This document shows positions 1-7,186 of a DNA stretch of 19,529 bases, in pieces. A program made the position numbers and the translations under genes. The first letter of the stretch is position 1. Each line of letters begins with the position of its first letter. The notes beneath the pieces were generated by a model that saw only the letters and a program-made list of their open reading frames with translations, searched no databases and was not told the origin of the DNA. The stretch spans positions 1 to 19,529 of the forward strand of contig CAKTUU010000038.1 in the NCBI GenBank assembly GCA_934621505.1. The letters run 5' to 3'. Source of the stretch: an uncultured Clostridia bacterium (lineage in GTDB: Bacteria; Bacillota; Clostridia; Christensenellales; Aristaeellaceae).

Positions 1-46
1 CATTAACCCGTTGACGATAGTACGCTTCCTGTGTTATTCTGTCCAT
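1..46 (-). CDS. DDE-type transposase/integrase, N-terminal fragment (runs off window)
   Basis: On the minus strand an ATG at 46-44 follows a clear ribosome binding site (AAAGGAG, about 6-12 bases upstream) and opens a frame reading MDRITQEAYYRQRVN before the window ends. From memory, this start is typical of IS3/IS481-like transposases of gut Clostridia, which begin with a helix-turn-helix and continue into a DDE integrase core. Only 15 residues are visible, so the family is a recognition from the N-terminus and not a domain assignment. The gene points away from the decayed reductase at 212-944, so the element's upstream end faces that pseudogene and probably caused its truncation. Confidence 0.6.
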   Translation of the reverse strand, partial: MDRITQEAYYRQRVN

Positions 47-211
47 GGAGAACTCCTTTGTGGTGGTTGGTTTGTTGGTACTGCTATCTTACCACTTGAG
101 TTCTCTTTTTTCTTTCCTTTTCTGTTACCTATGTATTATATCTCAACAATGGCGCGGGGACGGAAGAATTTTGCAAATCTGAATTTGTCAATGGGGGCAA
201 GATAAAATTTT
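47..211 (-). mobile_element. Upstream end of insertion sequence and junction with truncated reductase
   Basis: This A/T-rich stretch lies between the transposase start and the first recognisable reductase codons. Read on the minus strand it contains TGTTGAGATATAAT (148-135), with a possible -10 box TATAAT at 140-135, then a pyrimidine/purine-biased leader and the ribosome binding site. TGT at 148-146 could be the outer end of the element, since many IS ends begin with TG, but the other end is not in the window, so the terminal repeat cannot be confirmed. The 63 bases between 149 and 211 do not read as reductase in any frame I tried, so the exact junction is unresolved. Confidence 0.4.
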
Positions 212-944
212 GTTCAGCGCTTGATGGATCAAAAGCGCAAGGGCCGCATTCGCCATTTGGGCTTTTCCGCTCATGGGGATTTGCCGGTGATTCGCCGTTT
301 TATTGGAAGCCTATGGCAAGGACATGGAGTTTGGCCAGATTGAATTGAACTATTTTGACTGGAATTTTCAAAACGCCAAGGGCAAGCTGGAACTGCTGCG
401 ACAGTGGAATATTCCCGTGTGGGTGATGGAGCCTGTGCGGGGCGGTCAGCTGGCCGCGCTGCGCCCGGAGAATGAGGCCAGACTGAGCCGCCCGGCCGGA
501 CGAGGGCGTTCCCGCCTGGGCCTTCCGCTTTTTGCAGAGCCTGCCCGGGGTAACCGTTACCCTGTCCGGTATGAGCAGTCTGCAACAGGTGAGGGACAAC
601 ATTGCCACCTTTGAACAGCACAAGCCCCTAAGCGAAGAAGAAATGCGGCTGGTTCTGTCCATAGCGGACGGCATGATTCGCCGCACCGCCGTACCCTGCA
701 CCGCCTGCCATTACTGCGTCAGTCATTGCCCCAAGCACCTGCCCATTCCCGATTTGCTGAAGCTGTATAACGAGGCGTAGCGGCTGGCTCCGGCATGTTT
801 ATCGCGCCGATGGCCTTGTCGTCTTTCCCGGCCGATCAGCAGCCTTCCAACTGCATTGCCTGCCACAACTGCCAAAAGGTCTGTCCGCAGCAAATCCATA
901 TTCCCGACGCTCTGGCGGATTTTGCCAGGAGAATGGGACAATAA
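212..944 (+). pseudogene. Aldo/keto reductase with C-terminal 4Fe-4S domain, truncated and frameshifted
   Basis: Three overlapping frames together give the C-terminal two-thirds of a ferredoxin-type aldo/keto reductase. The first frame (212-about 300) carries RIRHLGFSAHGDLPVIRRF. The second (303 on) carries GQIELNYFDWN and VWVMEPVRGGQL. The third (about 500-780) carries DEGVPAWAFRFLQSLPGV, LSGMSSL and the cluster CTACHYCVSHCPKHLPIP. A last frame (795-944) carries IAPMALSSFPADQQPSNC and CHNCQKVCPQQIHIP. Each join needs a one-base shift, near 300, 500 and 781. The N-terminal half, with the NADPH-binding barrel start, is absent. Residues on each side of the breaks remain well conserved, so decay is recent or the breaks are sequence errors. 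Family members are NAD(P)H oxidoreductases with two Fe-S clusters; this copy should be inactive as written. Confidence 0.85.
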
Positions 945-962
945 GAAAAGGAGAAAGCAAAC

Positions 963-1506
963 ATGAGCAATGTACTTGTGATTTCTACCAGCCTGCGTGG
1001 AAACAGCAATTCTGACCTGCTGACCCAGCGCGTGATCGACGGCGCCCGGGAGGCGGGGCATCAGGTGGAATCTATCAGCCTGAAAGGCAAGGAAATCAAA
1101 TTCTGCATTGGATGTCTGGCCTGTCAGCATACCCTGCAATGCGTGCAGAGGGACGACGCGGTGTGGATTGCCGAAAAGGTCAAAGAAGCCGACACTCTGG
1201 TTTTTTTCCACCCCGATTTACTATTACGAAATGAGCGGTCAGATGAAAACTCTGCTGGATCGGCTGAATCCGCTTTGCGCGGCGGATTACCGTTTCCGCA
1301 AGGTATACATGCTGTCCGTTGCGGCGGATGACGAGCCTCACACGCCGGATAAGGCCGTGAACGGCTTGCAGGGCTGGATTGACTGCTTTGAAAAAGCGTC
1401 GCTGGGCGGATCCCTGTTCTGCGGCGGGCTGGAGCTCCCCGGACAGGCCGCAAAAAGCGGCGACGCGCTGGAGAAGGCCTATCAGTTTGGAAAAGCGCTG
1501 GAATAA
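963..1506 (+). pseudogene. Flavodoxin-like NAD(P)H-dependent FMN oxidoreductase, one frameshift
   Basis: The start at 963 follows AAAAGGAGAAAG and gives MSNVLVISTSLRGNSNSD, the FMN phosphate-binding loop (S-x-R-x-x-S-N) of the NADPH-dependent FMN reductase family, then a cysteine-rich segment FCIGCLACQHTLQC. The frame breaks in a run of seven T at about 1200-1207. Removing one T joins DTLVF to STPIYYYEMSGQMKTLLDR, the second conserved flavin-contact motif, and the frame then runs to TAA at 1504-1506. The full protein would be about 180 residues, normal for the family. It sits 18 bases after the decayed reductase, so the two were probably one redox operon. As written, translation from 963 stops at 1331 with an aberrant tail. 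Confidence 0.8.
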
Positions 1507-1602
1507 GCGCAGCGCCATGCGCGAAGACTGCGCGGGTATGACCATTAACGATCCGTCAAAACTGACCAAAGCCCTGCGAATGCTGGCGTAACAAAAGAAT
1601 AG

Positions 1603-1646
1603 AAAACCACTTCTTGCTATATGGAATGAGCAGGAAGTGGTTTTTT
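1603..1646 (+). terminator. Intrinsic terminator after the redox pseudogenes
   Basis: A 16-base arm, AAAACCACTTCTTGCT (1603-1618), pairs with AGCAGGAAGTGGTTTT (1629-1644) with a single mismatch or wobble, and is followed directly by Ts (run 1641-1646). Because the arms begin with A and end with T the structure could work in both directions, but the nearest gene that needs it is the flavodoxin-like gene on the plus strand. Confidence 0.85.
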
Positions 1647-1902
1647 CATGAAGCGGCAATCAACTGAAAAGGCGAACAAATGCAAGAGCAGGTTCATCTG
1701 TCTATACGCCATAAGCAAAGAAGCCGGTGGGGCAGATGGACAATTCTAAAAAATTTTGTCAGAAAAGTATCATTGTCAGAAGGAAAACAGGAAGGATAAG
1801 TGGAAGATAATAAATGGGGTGTAAGTTGGATTTTCTGTAATCCGCTCACGCCCACTGATTGCTTATCATCCATAACCGTATGGAAATGGAAGGAGAACGG
1901 AC
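1647..1902. other. Non-coding leader region before the decarboxylase operon
   Basis: No convincing gene is present. The stretch is A/T-richer than its surroundings and must hold the promoter of the decarboxylase operon, but I could not find a -35/-10 pair with good spacing. A direct repeat TTGTCAGAA occurs at 1756-1764 and 1773-1781, exactly 17 bases apart. The operon's ribosome binding site AAGGAG lies just upstream of the ATG at 1903. Confidence 0.5.
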
Positions 1903-3375
1903 ATGTACAACTCTCAAGACCTTCAAAAGGTGCTGGAACTTCGTGAAGCCATCCTTGGCGGCAACGAAAAGCGCCTCAAGCAGCAGCGCGACGCCGGAAA
2001 GCTGACCGCACGCGAGCGTATCGCCAAGATCGCGGACGACGGCAGCTTTGTGGAACTGTTTGCGCTGGTCAGCCAAAACCAGGAGGGCGCAGGCGTTGTA
2101 ACGGGCTACGCCACCATCGAAAACCGTCCCGTGTACATCTTTGCGCAGGACTTTACCGTCCGCGGCGGCGCTATGGGCAAAGCGCAGGCCGAGAAGATTG
2201 TAAAGCTGCTGGACATGGCCCTCAAAACCGGCGCGCCTGTGCTGGCCCTGATGGACAGCGCCGGTGTGCGCATTGACGAGGGCGCGCAGGCCATGAACGC
2301 CTACAGCGAGATTTATCACAAGCTGGCCCGTATGAGCGGCGTGTGCCCCATCGTGTCTGTGGTGCTGGGCCCCTGCATTGGCGGCGCGGCGCTGCTGACC
2401 CAGCTGGCGGATGTAAACATTGTGGCTGACAAGGTGGGCGAACTGATGGTGTTTGGTCCCCAGGTCATGGCCGCCATGAACGGTTTGGCCGTAAAGCCCG
2501 AGGAACTGGGCGGCGCTAAGGTGGCAGCCGGAATGGGCGCCTGCGCGCTGACCGCCGCTACCGAGGAAGAAGCTCTGGCCAAGGCCAAGCAGGTATTGGA
2601 TTTGCTGCCCTCCAGCAATTTGGAGGACTGCGATATCGTAGATACCGACGACATGAGCCGCATGATTCCCGAGGTGGACGCGGGCGATGCTTCCGCGCTG
2701 ATTGCCGCGCTGGCGGATAATGGCACTGCGCTTGAATTGTACGCGGATTATGAGCCCGGCGTGAAGGTTGCGCTGGCCCGCATGGGCGGCCGCACCGTCG
2801 CGTTTGTGGCCGCAAACGGCAAACTGACCGCCGGCGCGATGCAGAAAGCCGCCCGCTTTGTGCGCTTTGCGGATTGCTACGCCATTCCCGTGGTCAGCCT
2901 GCTGAACACTGACGGCGTGTATGTGAAGAATGTGCAGGAGCAGGGCTGGCTGTTCAAGGCGCAGAGCCAACTGCTGTATGCCTACGCCGAGGCTACCACC
3001 GCCAAGCTGGCCGTGGTTACCGGCAACGCCATTGGTCAGGCCTATGTAGCCATGGGCGGCAAGGCCAATGCGGATGTGACCTATGCCTGGCCGGGCGCTG
3101 TGATCAGCGCGCTGGTGCCGGAGGCCGCCGTGGCCGTGCTGTATGCCGACCAGGTGAAGGCCGATAAGGAACTGAGCGTGGAGGACGCCCGGGCCAAGTA
3201 CGCCGCCCAGTATGTGGACGATGTGGCCGGTGCGGTCAACGCTGCCAAGGCCGGTATGGTGGACGACATCATCGAGCCCGCCAAGACCCGCGCGATGCTG
3301 ATTTCCGCCATGGAAATGCTTGCCTCCAAGCGGGATTCCAACCCGCCCAAGAAGCACGGCAACCTGCCGATGTAA
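1903..3375 (+). CDS. Acyl-CoA-type carboxyltransferase (12S/MmdA-like) of the decarboxylase operon
   Basis: The 490-residue protein has the two crotonase-like halves of biotin-dependent acyl-CoA carboxyltransferases. The N-terminal half shows ARERI near residue 37, LALMDSAGVRIDEGAQ and VLGPCIGGAALLT. The C-terminal half shows FVRFADCYAIPVVSL, QLLYAYAEAT, GQAYVAMGGK, YAWPGAVIS and the ending KHGNLPM, which resembles the end of methylmalonyl-CoA decarboxylase alpha. It should move CO2 between an acyl-CoA and the carrier biotin. The usual PGF(L)PG loop of the second half is replaced by TDGVYVKN, so the substrate may not be methylmalonyl-CoA. It is slightly shorter than typical MmdA or PCC-beta (about 510). 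The start has an AAGGAG site. It is first of five co-directional genes with short gaps, and is cytoplasmic, probably docking on the membrane pump. Confidence 0.88.
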   Translation: MYNSQDLQKVLELREAILGGNEKRLKQQRDAGKLTARERIAKIADDGSFVELFALVSQNQEGAGVVTGYATIENRPVYIFAQDFTVRGGAMGKAQAEKIVKLLDMALKTGAPVLALMDSAGVRIDEGAQAMNAYSEIYHKLARMSGVCPIVSVVLGPCIGGAALLTQLADVNIVADKVGELMVFGPQVMAAMNGLAVKPEELGGAKVAAGMGACALTAATEEEALAKAKQVLDLLPSSNLEDCDIVDTDDMSRMIPEVDAGDASALIAALADNGTALELYADYEPGVKVALARMGGRTVAFVAANGKLTAGAMQKAARFVRFADCYAIPVVSLLNTDGVYVKNVQEQGWLFKAQSQLLYAYAEATTAKLAVVTGNAIGQAYVAMGGKANADVTYAWPGAVISALVPEAAVAVLYADQVKADKELSVEDARAKYAAQYVDDVAGAVNAAKAGMVDDIIEPAKTRAMLISAMEMLASKRDSNPPKKHGNLPM

Positions 3376-3396
3376 CGCCGAAAGGAAGAAAAAACG

Positions 3397-3750
3397 ATGG
3401 AGAATTTTTTGTTTGGCCTTGGGGTTATGGCCCTGGGTATGGTCGTCGTTTTTGTCGGCCTGCTGATTTTGATCGGCTTTATCAAGATCCTTGGCGCGGT
3501 TACCATGGCTGGTCAAAAAAAAAAGAACAGCCTGACGGATAACGTTACCGCTGAGAAGGTTTCCCAGGCCCCCGCGGCTCCCGTGGTGGAAGCAGGCATT
3601 CCGGCCGATGTGGTGGCCGCCATTACCGCCGCCATTGCCGCCGTGTGGCAGGGCGAGAAGGGCTTTGTGGTTCGCCATATCCGCCATATCAACAATGCTC
3701 CCGCCTGGAACCGGGCCGGTCGTGAGGAACAGACCTATAGCCGTTTTTAA
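3397..3750 (+). CDS. oadG: OadG/MmdD-like small membrane subunit of sodium-pump decarboxylase
   Basis: The 117-residue protein starts with a hydrophobic helix (about residues 5-36, FLFGLGVMALGMVVVFVGLL), then a lysine patch, an Ala/Pro-rich linker and a conserved tail RHIRHINNAPAWNRAGR ending YSRF. This is the layout of the gamma/delta subunit of oxaloacetate and methylmalonyl-CoA decarboxylases, which bridges the carboxyltransferase to the membrane beta subunit. The tail after the linker is more typical of the methylmalonyl-CoA decarboxylase delta type. The ATG at 3397 has AAAGGAAG 8-15 bases upstream and lies 21 bases after the carboxyltransferase stop. A run of ten A (3515-3524) encodes the lysine patch just after the helix; a one-base change there in either direction would stop translation within about ten codons. 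Confidence 0.85.
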   Translation: MENFLFGLGVMALGMVVVFVGLLILIGFIKILGAVTMAGQKKKNSLTDNVTAEKVSQAPAAPVVEAGIPADVVAAITAAIAAVWQGEKGFVVRHIRHINNAPAWNRAGREEQTYSRF

Positions 3751-3782
3751 TCTACCGTAATCGATGAAGGAGGTTTCACCCC

Positions 3783-4184
3783 ATGCGTCAATTCAATATT
3801 ACTGTGAATGGTGTTGCTTATTCCGTAGCTGTGGAAGAAGTTGCCGCCGGCAGCGCTCCCGTGGCCGTTGCCCCTGCTCCTGTAGCCGCTCCCGCCCCTG
3901 TGGCTGCCCCCGCTCCCGTGGCCGCCGCTCCCGCTCCTGCCGCTAAGCCCGCCGCCGCTCCTGTGGCCGGCGGTCAGAAGGTTAGCGCTCCCATGCCCGG
4001 CACCATCGTGGACGTGAAGGTAGCCCAGGGCGCTTCCGTCAAGAAGGGCGACCTGCTGCTGGTGCTGGAAGCCATGAAGATGGAAAACGAGATTTTGGCT
4101 CCCTGCGACGGCACCGTGGCTCAGGTTGCGGTTTCCAAGGGTGCTTCCGTCAACAGTGGCGACGTGCTGGTTGTGATTGGCTAA
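3783..4184 (+). CDS. Biotin carboxyl carrier protein (1.3S/MmdC-like)
   Basis: The 133-residue protein has a short N-terminal beta segment (MRQFNITVNGVAYSV), a long Ala/Pro linker (about residues 22-62, built of PAPVAA-type units) and a biotinyl domain. The biotin attachment motif EAMKMEN places the modified lysine at residue 99, about 35 residues from the C-terminus as in all such domains. It carries CO2 as carboxybiotin between the carboxyltransferase active sites and the membrane beta subunit. Length and layout match the 1.3S subunit of transcarboxylase and the gamma subunit of methylmalonyl-CoA decarboxylase. AAGGAGG at 3767-3773 fixes the ATG at 3783. It is the only biotin carrier in the operon, so both carboxyltransferases must use it or a carrier encoded elsewhere. 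Confidence 0.95.
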   Translation: MRQFNITVNGVAYSVAVEEVAAGSAPVAVAPAPVAAPAPVAAPAPVAAAPAPAAKPAAAPVAGGQKVSAPMPGTIVDVKVAQGASVKKGDLLLVLEAMKMENEILAPCDGTVAQVAVSKGASVNSGDVLVVIG

Positions 4185-4231
4185 ATCTTGCCTTTTAAGC
4201 AATCTTTACAGAAAGAGAGTGATTTGAAGCC

Positions 4232-5692
4232 ATGGATATTGGCGCGAGCTTGCTGAAACTTTGCCAGGATTCTGGCATTTACGCCCTGATTCAGGACCCC
4301 AAGCCCCTGATTATGATCGCCTTGGCTTGCGTGCTGCTGTATCTGGGCATTGTGAAGGGCTATGAGCCCCTGTTGATGGTTCCCATTGCCTTTGGTATGC
4401 TGCTGACCAACCTGCCCCTGGCGGATATGTACCACGAGGAACTGTTCGCTGGCGGTCATGCCAACTGGAGCCTGTTTGGCGGCGGTATCCTGTTTAACTC
4501 GAGCAGCCTTGTTAATGCCGCGGAATATGTGGTAACCGAGCAGGGAGCCATATTGGATACGGCGGGCAATCTGCTGGGCCGTATCGTGGATTCCTTTGCC
4601 AGCGCCACCCCCGCTTTCAACGCGGCTGGCTCGCTGATTGACGCTAACACTGGTGAGGTGCTGCTGAAGTCCGTTCAGGTCATCATGAACAGCGCCGGCG
4701 CTTATCTGGCCAACGACCAGGTGTACAGCGTGGGCGGCGTGCTGCTGGCCACCGCAGGTAAGACCATTACCCCCGGTATGCTGGACTACCTGTATCTGGG
4801 CGTCAAGCTGGGCATCTATCCCTGCCTGATCTTCCTGGGCGTGGGCTGCATGACCGACTTTGGTCCCCTGATTGCCAACCCCAAGAGCATGCTGCTGGGC
4901 GCTGCCGCGCAGCTGGGTATCTTCATTACCTTTATCGTGTGCTATGCCGCCATGGGCTTTACGCCTCAGGAAGCGGCTTCCACCGGCATTATCGGCGGTG
5001 CGGACGGTCCTACGGCCATCTACCTGACCGGTAAGCTGGCGCCCCATCTGCTTGGACCTATCGCCGTGGCCGCTTACAGCTACATGGCGCTGGTTCCCGT
5101 GATTCAGCCCCCCATCATGCGCGCCCTGACCACCAAGAAAGAACGGGAAATCGTGATGGAGCAGCTGCGTCCCGTGTCCAAGAAGGAAAAGATCATTTTC
5201 CCCATTGCCGTTACCATCATTGTAAGCCTGCTGCTGCCCTCTGCCGCGCCCCTGGTGGGCTGCCTAATGCTGGGCAACCTGTTTAAGGAAAGCGGCGTGG
5301 TGGACCGTTTGAGCGACACCGCCCAGAACGCCCTGATGAACACCGTAACCATCTTCCTGGGCATTACCGTTGGCGCTACCGCCACTGCCGGCACATTCCT
5401 GCAGCCCAAGACCCTGGGCATCATGGTGGTTGGTATTGTGGCCTTTGGCTGCGGTACCGCTGGCGGCGTGCTGCTGGCCAAGCTGATGAACAAACTGTCC
5501 GGCGGCAAGATCAACCCGTTGATTGGCTCCGCCGGCGTATCTGCTGTGCCTATGGCCGCCCGTGTCAGCCAGATTGAGGGCCAAAAAGCCAACCCCGGCA
5601 ACTTCCTGCTGATGCATGCCATGGGTCCCAACGTGGCTGGCGTTATCGGTTCCGCTATCGCCGCCGGTATGCTGCTGAGCATGTTTGGCTGA
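4232..5692 (+). CDS. oadB: Sodium-ion-pumping decarboxylase beta subunit (OadB/MmdB/GcdB family)
   Basis: The 486-residue polytopic membrane protein carries the family's signature stretches: FLGVGCMTDFGPLIANPKS (202-220), GIIGGADGPTAIYLTGKLAP (252-271, with the Na+-linked Asp258), SYMALVPVIQPPIMRALT (283-300), IGSAGVSAVPMAARVSQ (431-447) and FLLMHAMGPNVAGVIGSAIA (458-477). It decarboxylates carboxybiotin and couples this to Na+ export. It is about 50 residues longer than the classical enterobacterial OadB (433), the extra length lying between residues 70 and 185, where a poorly conserved loop follows the second helix. The ribosome binding site is modest (GAAAGAGAG, 12 bases from the ATG). The gene lies 47 bases after the biotin carrier and 24 bases before the 5S-type gene. 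Confidence 0.95.
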   Translation: MDIGASLLKLCQDSGIYALIQDPKPLIMIALACVLLYLGIVKGYEPLLMVPIAFGMLLTNLPLADMYHEELFAGGHANWSLFGGGILFNSSSLVNAAEYVVTEQGAILDTAGNLLGRIVDSFASATPAFNAAGSLIDANTGEVLLKSVQVIMNSAGAYLANDQVYSVGGVLLATAGKTITPGMLDYLYLGVKLGIYPCLIFLGVGCMTDFGPLIANPKSMLLGAAAQLGIFITFIVCYAAMGFTPQEAASTGIIGGADGPTAIYLTGKLAPHLLGPIAVAAYSYMALVPVIQPPIMRALTTKKEREIVMEQLRPVSKKEKIIFPIAVTIIVSLLLPSAAPLVGCLMLGNLFKESGVVDRLSDTAQNALMNTVTIFLGITVGATATAGTFLQPKTLGIMVVGIVAFGCGTAGGVLLAKLMNKLSGGKINPLIGSAGVSAVPMAARVSQIEGQKANPGNFLLMHAMGPNVAGVIGSAIAAGMLLSMFG

Positions 5693-5716
5693 TCGTTTTT
5701 AAAGAGGTGAAATTGA

Positions 5717-7117
5717 ATGGCTAAGGTTGGAATTACAGATACCATTTTGCGTGACGGACACCAGAGCCAGGCCGCTACGCGTATGACCACGGCCCAGATG
5801 GCGCCCATGTTTGAGCAGCTGGACAAGGTGGGCTATTACTCTCTGGAATGCTGGGGCGGCGCTACCTTTGACGCCTGCCTGCGCTTTTTGAACGAGGATC
5901 CCTGGGAGCGCCTGCGCACCCTGCGCAAGGGCATGCCCAACACCAAGCTGCAAATGCTGCTGCGCGGCCAGAACATTCTGGGCTACAAGCACTATGCGGA
6001 CGACGTGGTGGACTTCTTCGTGAAAAAGAGCATCGAAAACGGTATTGACATCATTCGCTGCTTCGATGCTTTGAACGACCTGCGCAACATGGAAACCGCT
6101 GTGAAGGCCACCAAGAAATATGGCGGCACGGCGGAAGTGGCCATGAGCTACACCATCAGCCCCGTTCACACGGAGGATTACTTTGTCAAGCTGGCGGGCC
6201 AGATTGCCGAAATGGGCGCGGATATCATCTGCATCAAGGATATGGCCAACCTGCTGCTGCCCTATGAGGCTTACAACCTGGTCAAGCGCCTGAAGGCCGA
6301 AACCAGCCTGCCCATTGTGCTGCACACCCACGACACCACCGGTACCGGCGCTATGACCCTGCTGAAGGCCGTAGAGGCTGGCGTAGACGTGATTGATACC
6401 TGTCTGAGCCCCCTGGGCAACGGTACCTCTCAGCCCACCACCGAATCCATGGTGGCGACTTTGCAGGGCACTGAGTATGACACGGGTCTGGACCTGAAGG
6501 CCCTGACGGAGATTGCCGCCTACTTCCGTACCGTGGCTGCCGACCTGACCAAGGCTGGCTGGCGCGATCCCGCCCGCGTGCTGTCCACCGACGTGAACGC
6601 CCTGATTTATCAGGTGCCCGGCGGCATGCTGTCCAACCTGATTGGTCAGCTGAAGCAGGCCAACGCCATGGATAAGTACTACGATGTGCTGGCCGAGGTG
6701 CCGCGCGTCCGCAAGGACTTTGGCTATCCGCCGCTGGTAACCCCCACCAGCCAGATCGTAGGTACGCAGGCTGTGATGAACATCCTCAGCGGCGAACGCT
6801 ACAAGATGGTCACCAAGGAATCCAAGGGCCTGCTGCGCGGCGAATATGGCCGTCTGCCCGCTCCTGTGAACGAAGAAGTGCGCAAGAAGTGCATTGGAGA
6901 TGACAAGGTGATTACCCACCGTCCCGCCGATGATATTCCTCCGGAACTGGATAAGTATCGCGAAGAAATCCGCGACTACTATCAGCAGGAGGAGGATGTG
7001 CTCAGCTACGCTCTGTTCCCCCAGGTGGCCGTCAAGTACTTCCAGTACCGTCAGGCCAAGCAGTTGGGCGTGGACAGCACCATGCTGGACAAGGACGAAA
7101 AGACCATGCCTGTCTGA
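5717..7117 (+). CDS. oadA: Pyruvate/oxaloacetate carboxyltransferase (5S/OadA without biotin domain)
   Basis: The 466-residue protein is a TIM-barrel carboxyltransferase of the OadA / transcarboxylase 5S / pyruvate carboxylase family. Visible metal-site residues are Asp13 in TILRDGHQS, Lys174 in CIKDMAN (the lysine that is carbamylated in relatives) and His203/His205 in VLHTHDTTGTG. RCFDALND (114-121) and SPLGNGTSQP (231-240) are further signatures. It transfers CO2 between oxaloacetate/pyruvate and biotin. Enterobacterial OadA is about 590 residues with its own biotin domain; here the protein stops after the conserved PYC/OADA domain and relies on the separate carrier at 3783. AAAGAGGTGA at 5701-5710 supports the ATG. 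It is the last gene of the operon, ending just before a terminator. Confidence 0.95.
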   Translation: MAKVGITDTILRDGHQSQAATRMTTAQMAPMFEQLDKVGYYSLECWGGATFDACLRFLNEDPWERLRTLRKGMPNTKLQMLLRGQNILGYKHYADDVVDFFVKKSIENGIDIIRCFDALNDLRNMETAVKATKKYGGTAEVAMSYTISPVHTEDYFVKLAGQIAEMGADIICIKDMANLLLPYEAYNLVKRLKAETSLPIVLHTHDTTGTGAMTLLKAVEAGVDVIDTCLSPLGNGTSQPTTESMVATLQGTEYDTGLDLKALTEIAAYFRTVAADLTKAGWRDPARVLSTDVNALIYQVPGGMLSNLIGQLKQANAMDKYYDVLAEVPRVRKDFGYPPLVTPTSQIVGTQAVMNILSGERYKMVTKESKGLLRGEYGRLPAPVNEEVRKKCIGDDKVITHRPADDIPPELDKYREEIRDYYQQEEDVLSYALFPQVAVKYFQYRQAKQLGVDSTMLDKDEKTMPV

Positions 7118-7130
7118 TGACAAACCAAAC

Positions 7131-7162
7131 AAGGGCGGCCAATCTGGTCGCCCTTTCTTTCT
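7131..7162 (+). terminator. Intrinsic terminator closing the decarboxylase operon
   Basis: AAGGGCGGCC (7131-7140) pairs with GGTCGCCCTT (7146-7155) with one G-U pair across a five-base loop, followed by TCTTTCT. It starts 14 bases after the carboxyltransferase stop and separates the operon from topB. Confidence 0.85.
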
Positions 7163-7186
7163 ATGAACCGGCAAGGAGGACTGACT

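Noticed and set aside
1507..1591. Short frame after the flavodoxin-like stop ending KLTKALRMLA
   Set aside because: It could be the tail of another decayed gene, but no family could be recognised and no start with a ribosome site exists.
1680..1799. 39-codon plus-strand frame (MQEQVHLSIRHKQ...) with an AAAGG upstream
   Set aside because: Too short, no recognised family, and the following bases show no continuation; possibly a remnant, but not supportable as a gene.
1846..3687. 613-codon open frame on the minus strand opposite the carboxyltransferase and OadG genes
   Set aside because: It is rich in His, Gly and Gln with no recognisable domain, has no ribosome site, and lies wholly opposite genes with strong family matches; it is a codon-bias shadow of high-GC genes.
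3850..3970. Repetitive GCTCCC/GCCCCT-rich tract
   Set aside because: It encodes the Ala/Pro linker of the biotin carrier, a normal feature of such proteins and not a separate repeat element or CRISPR array.
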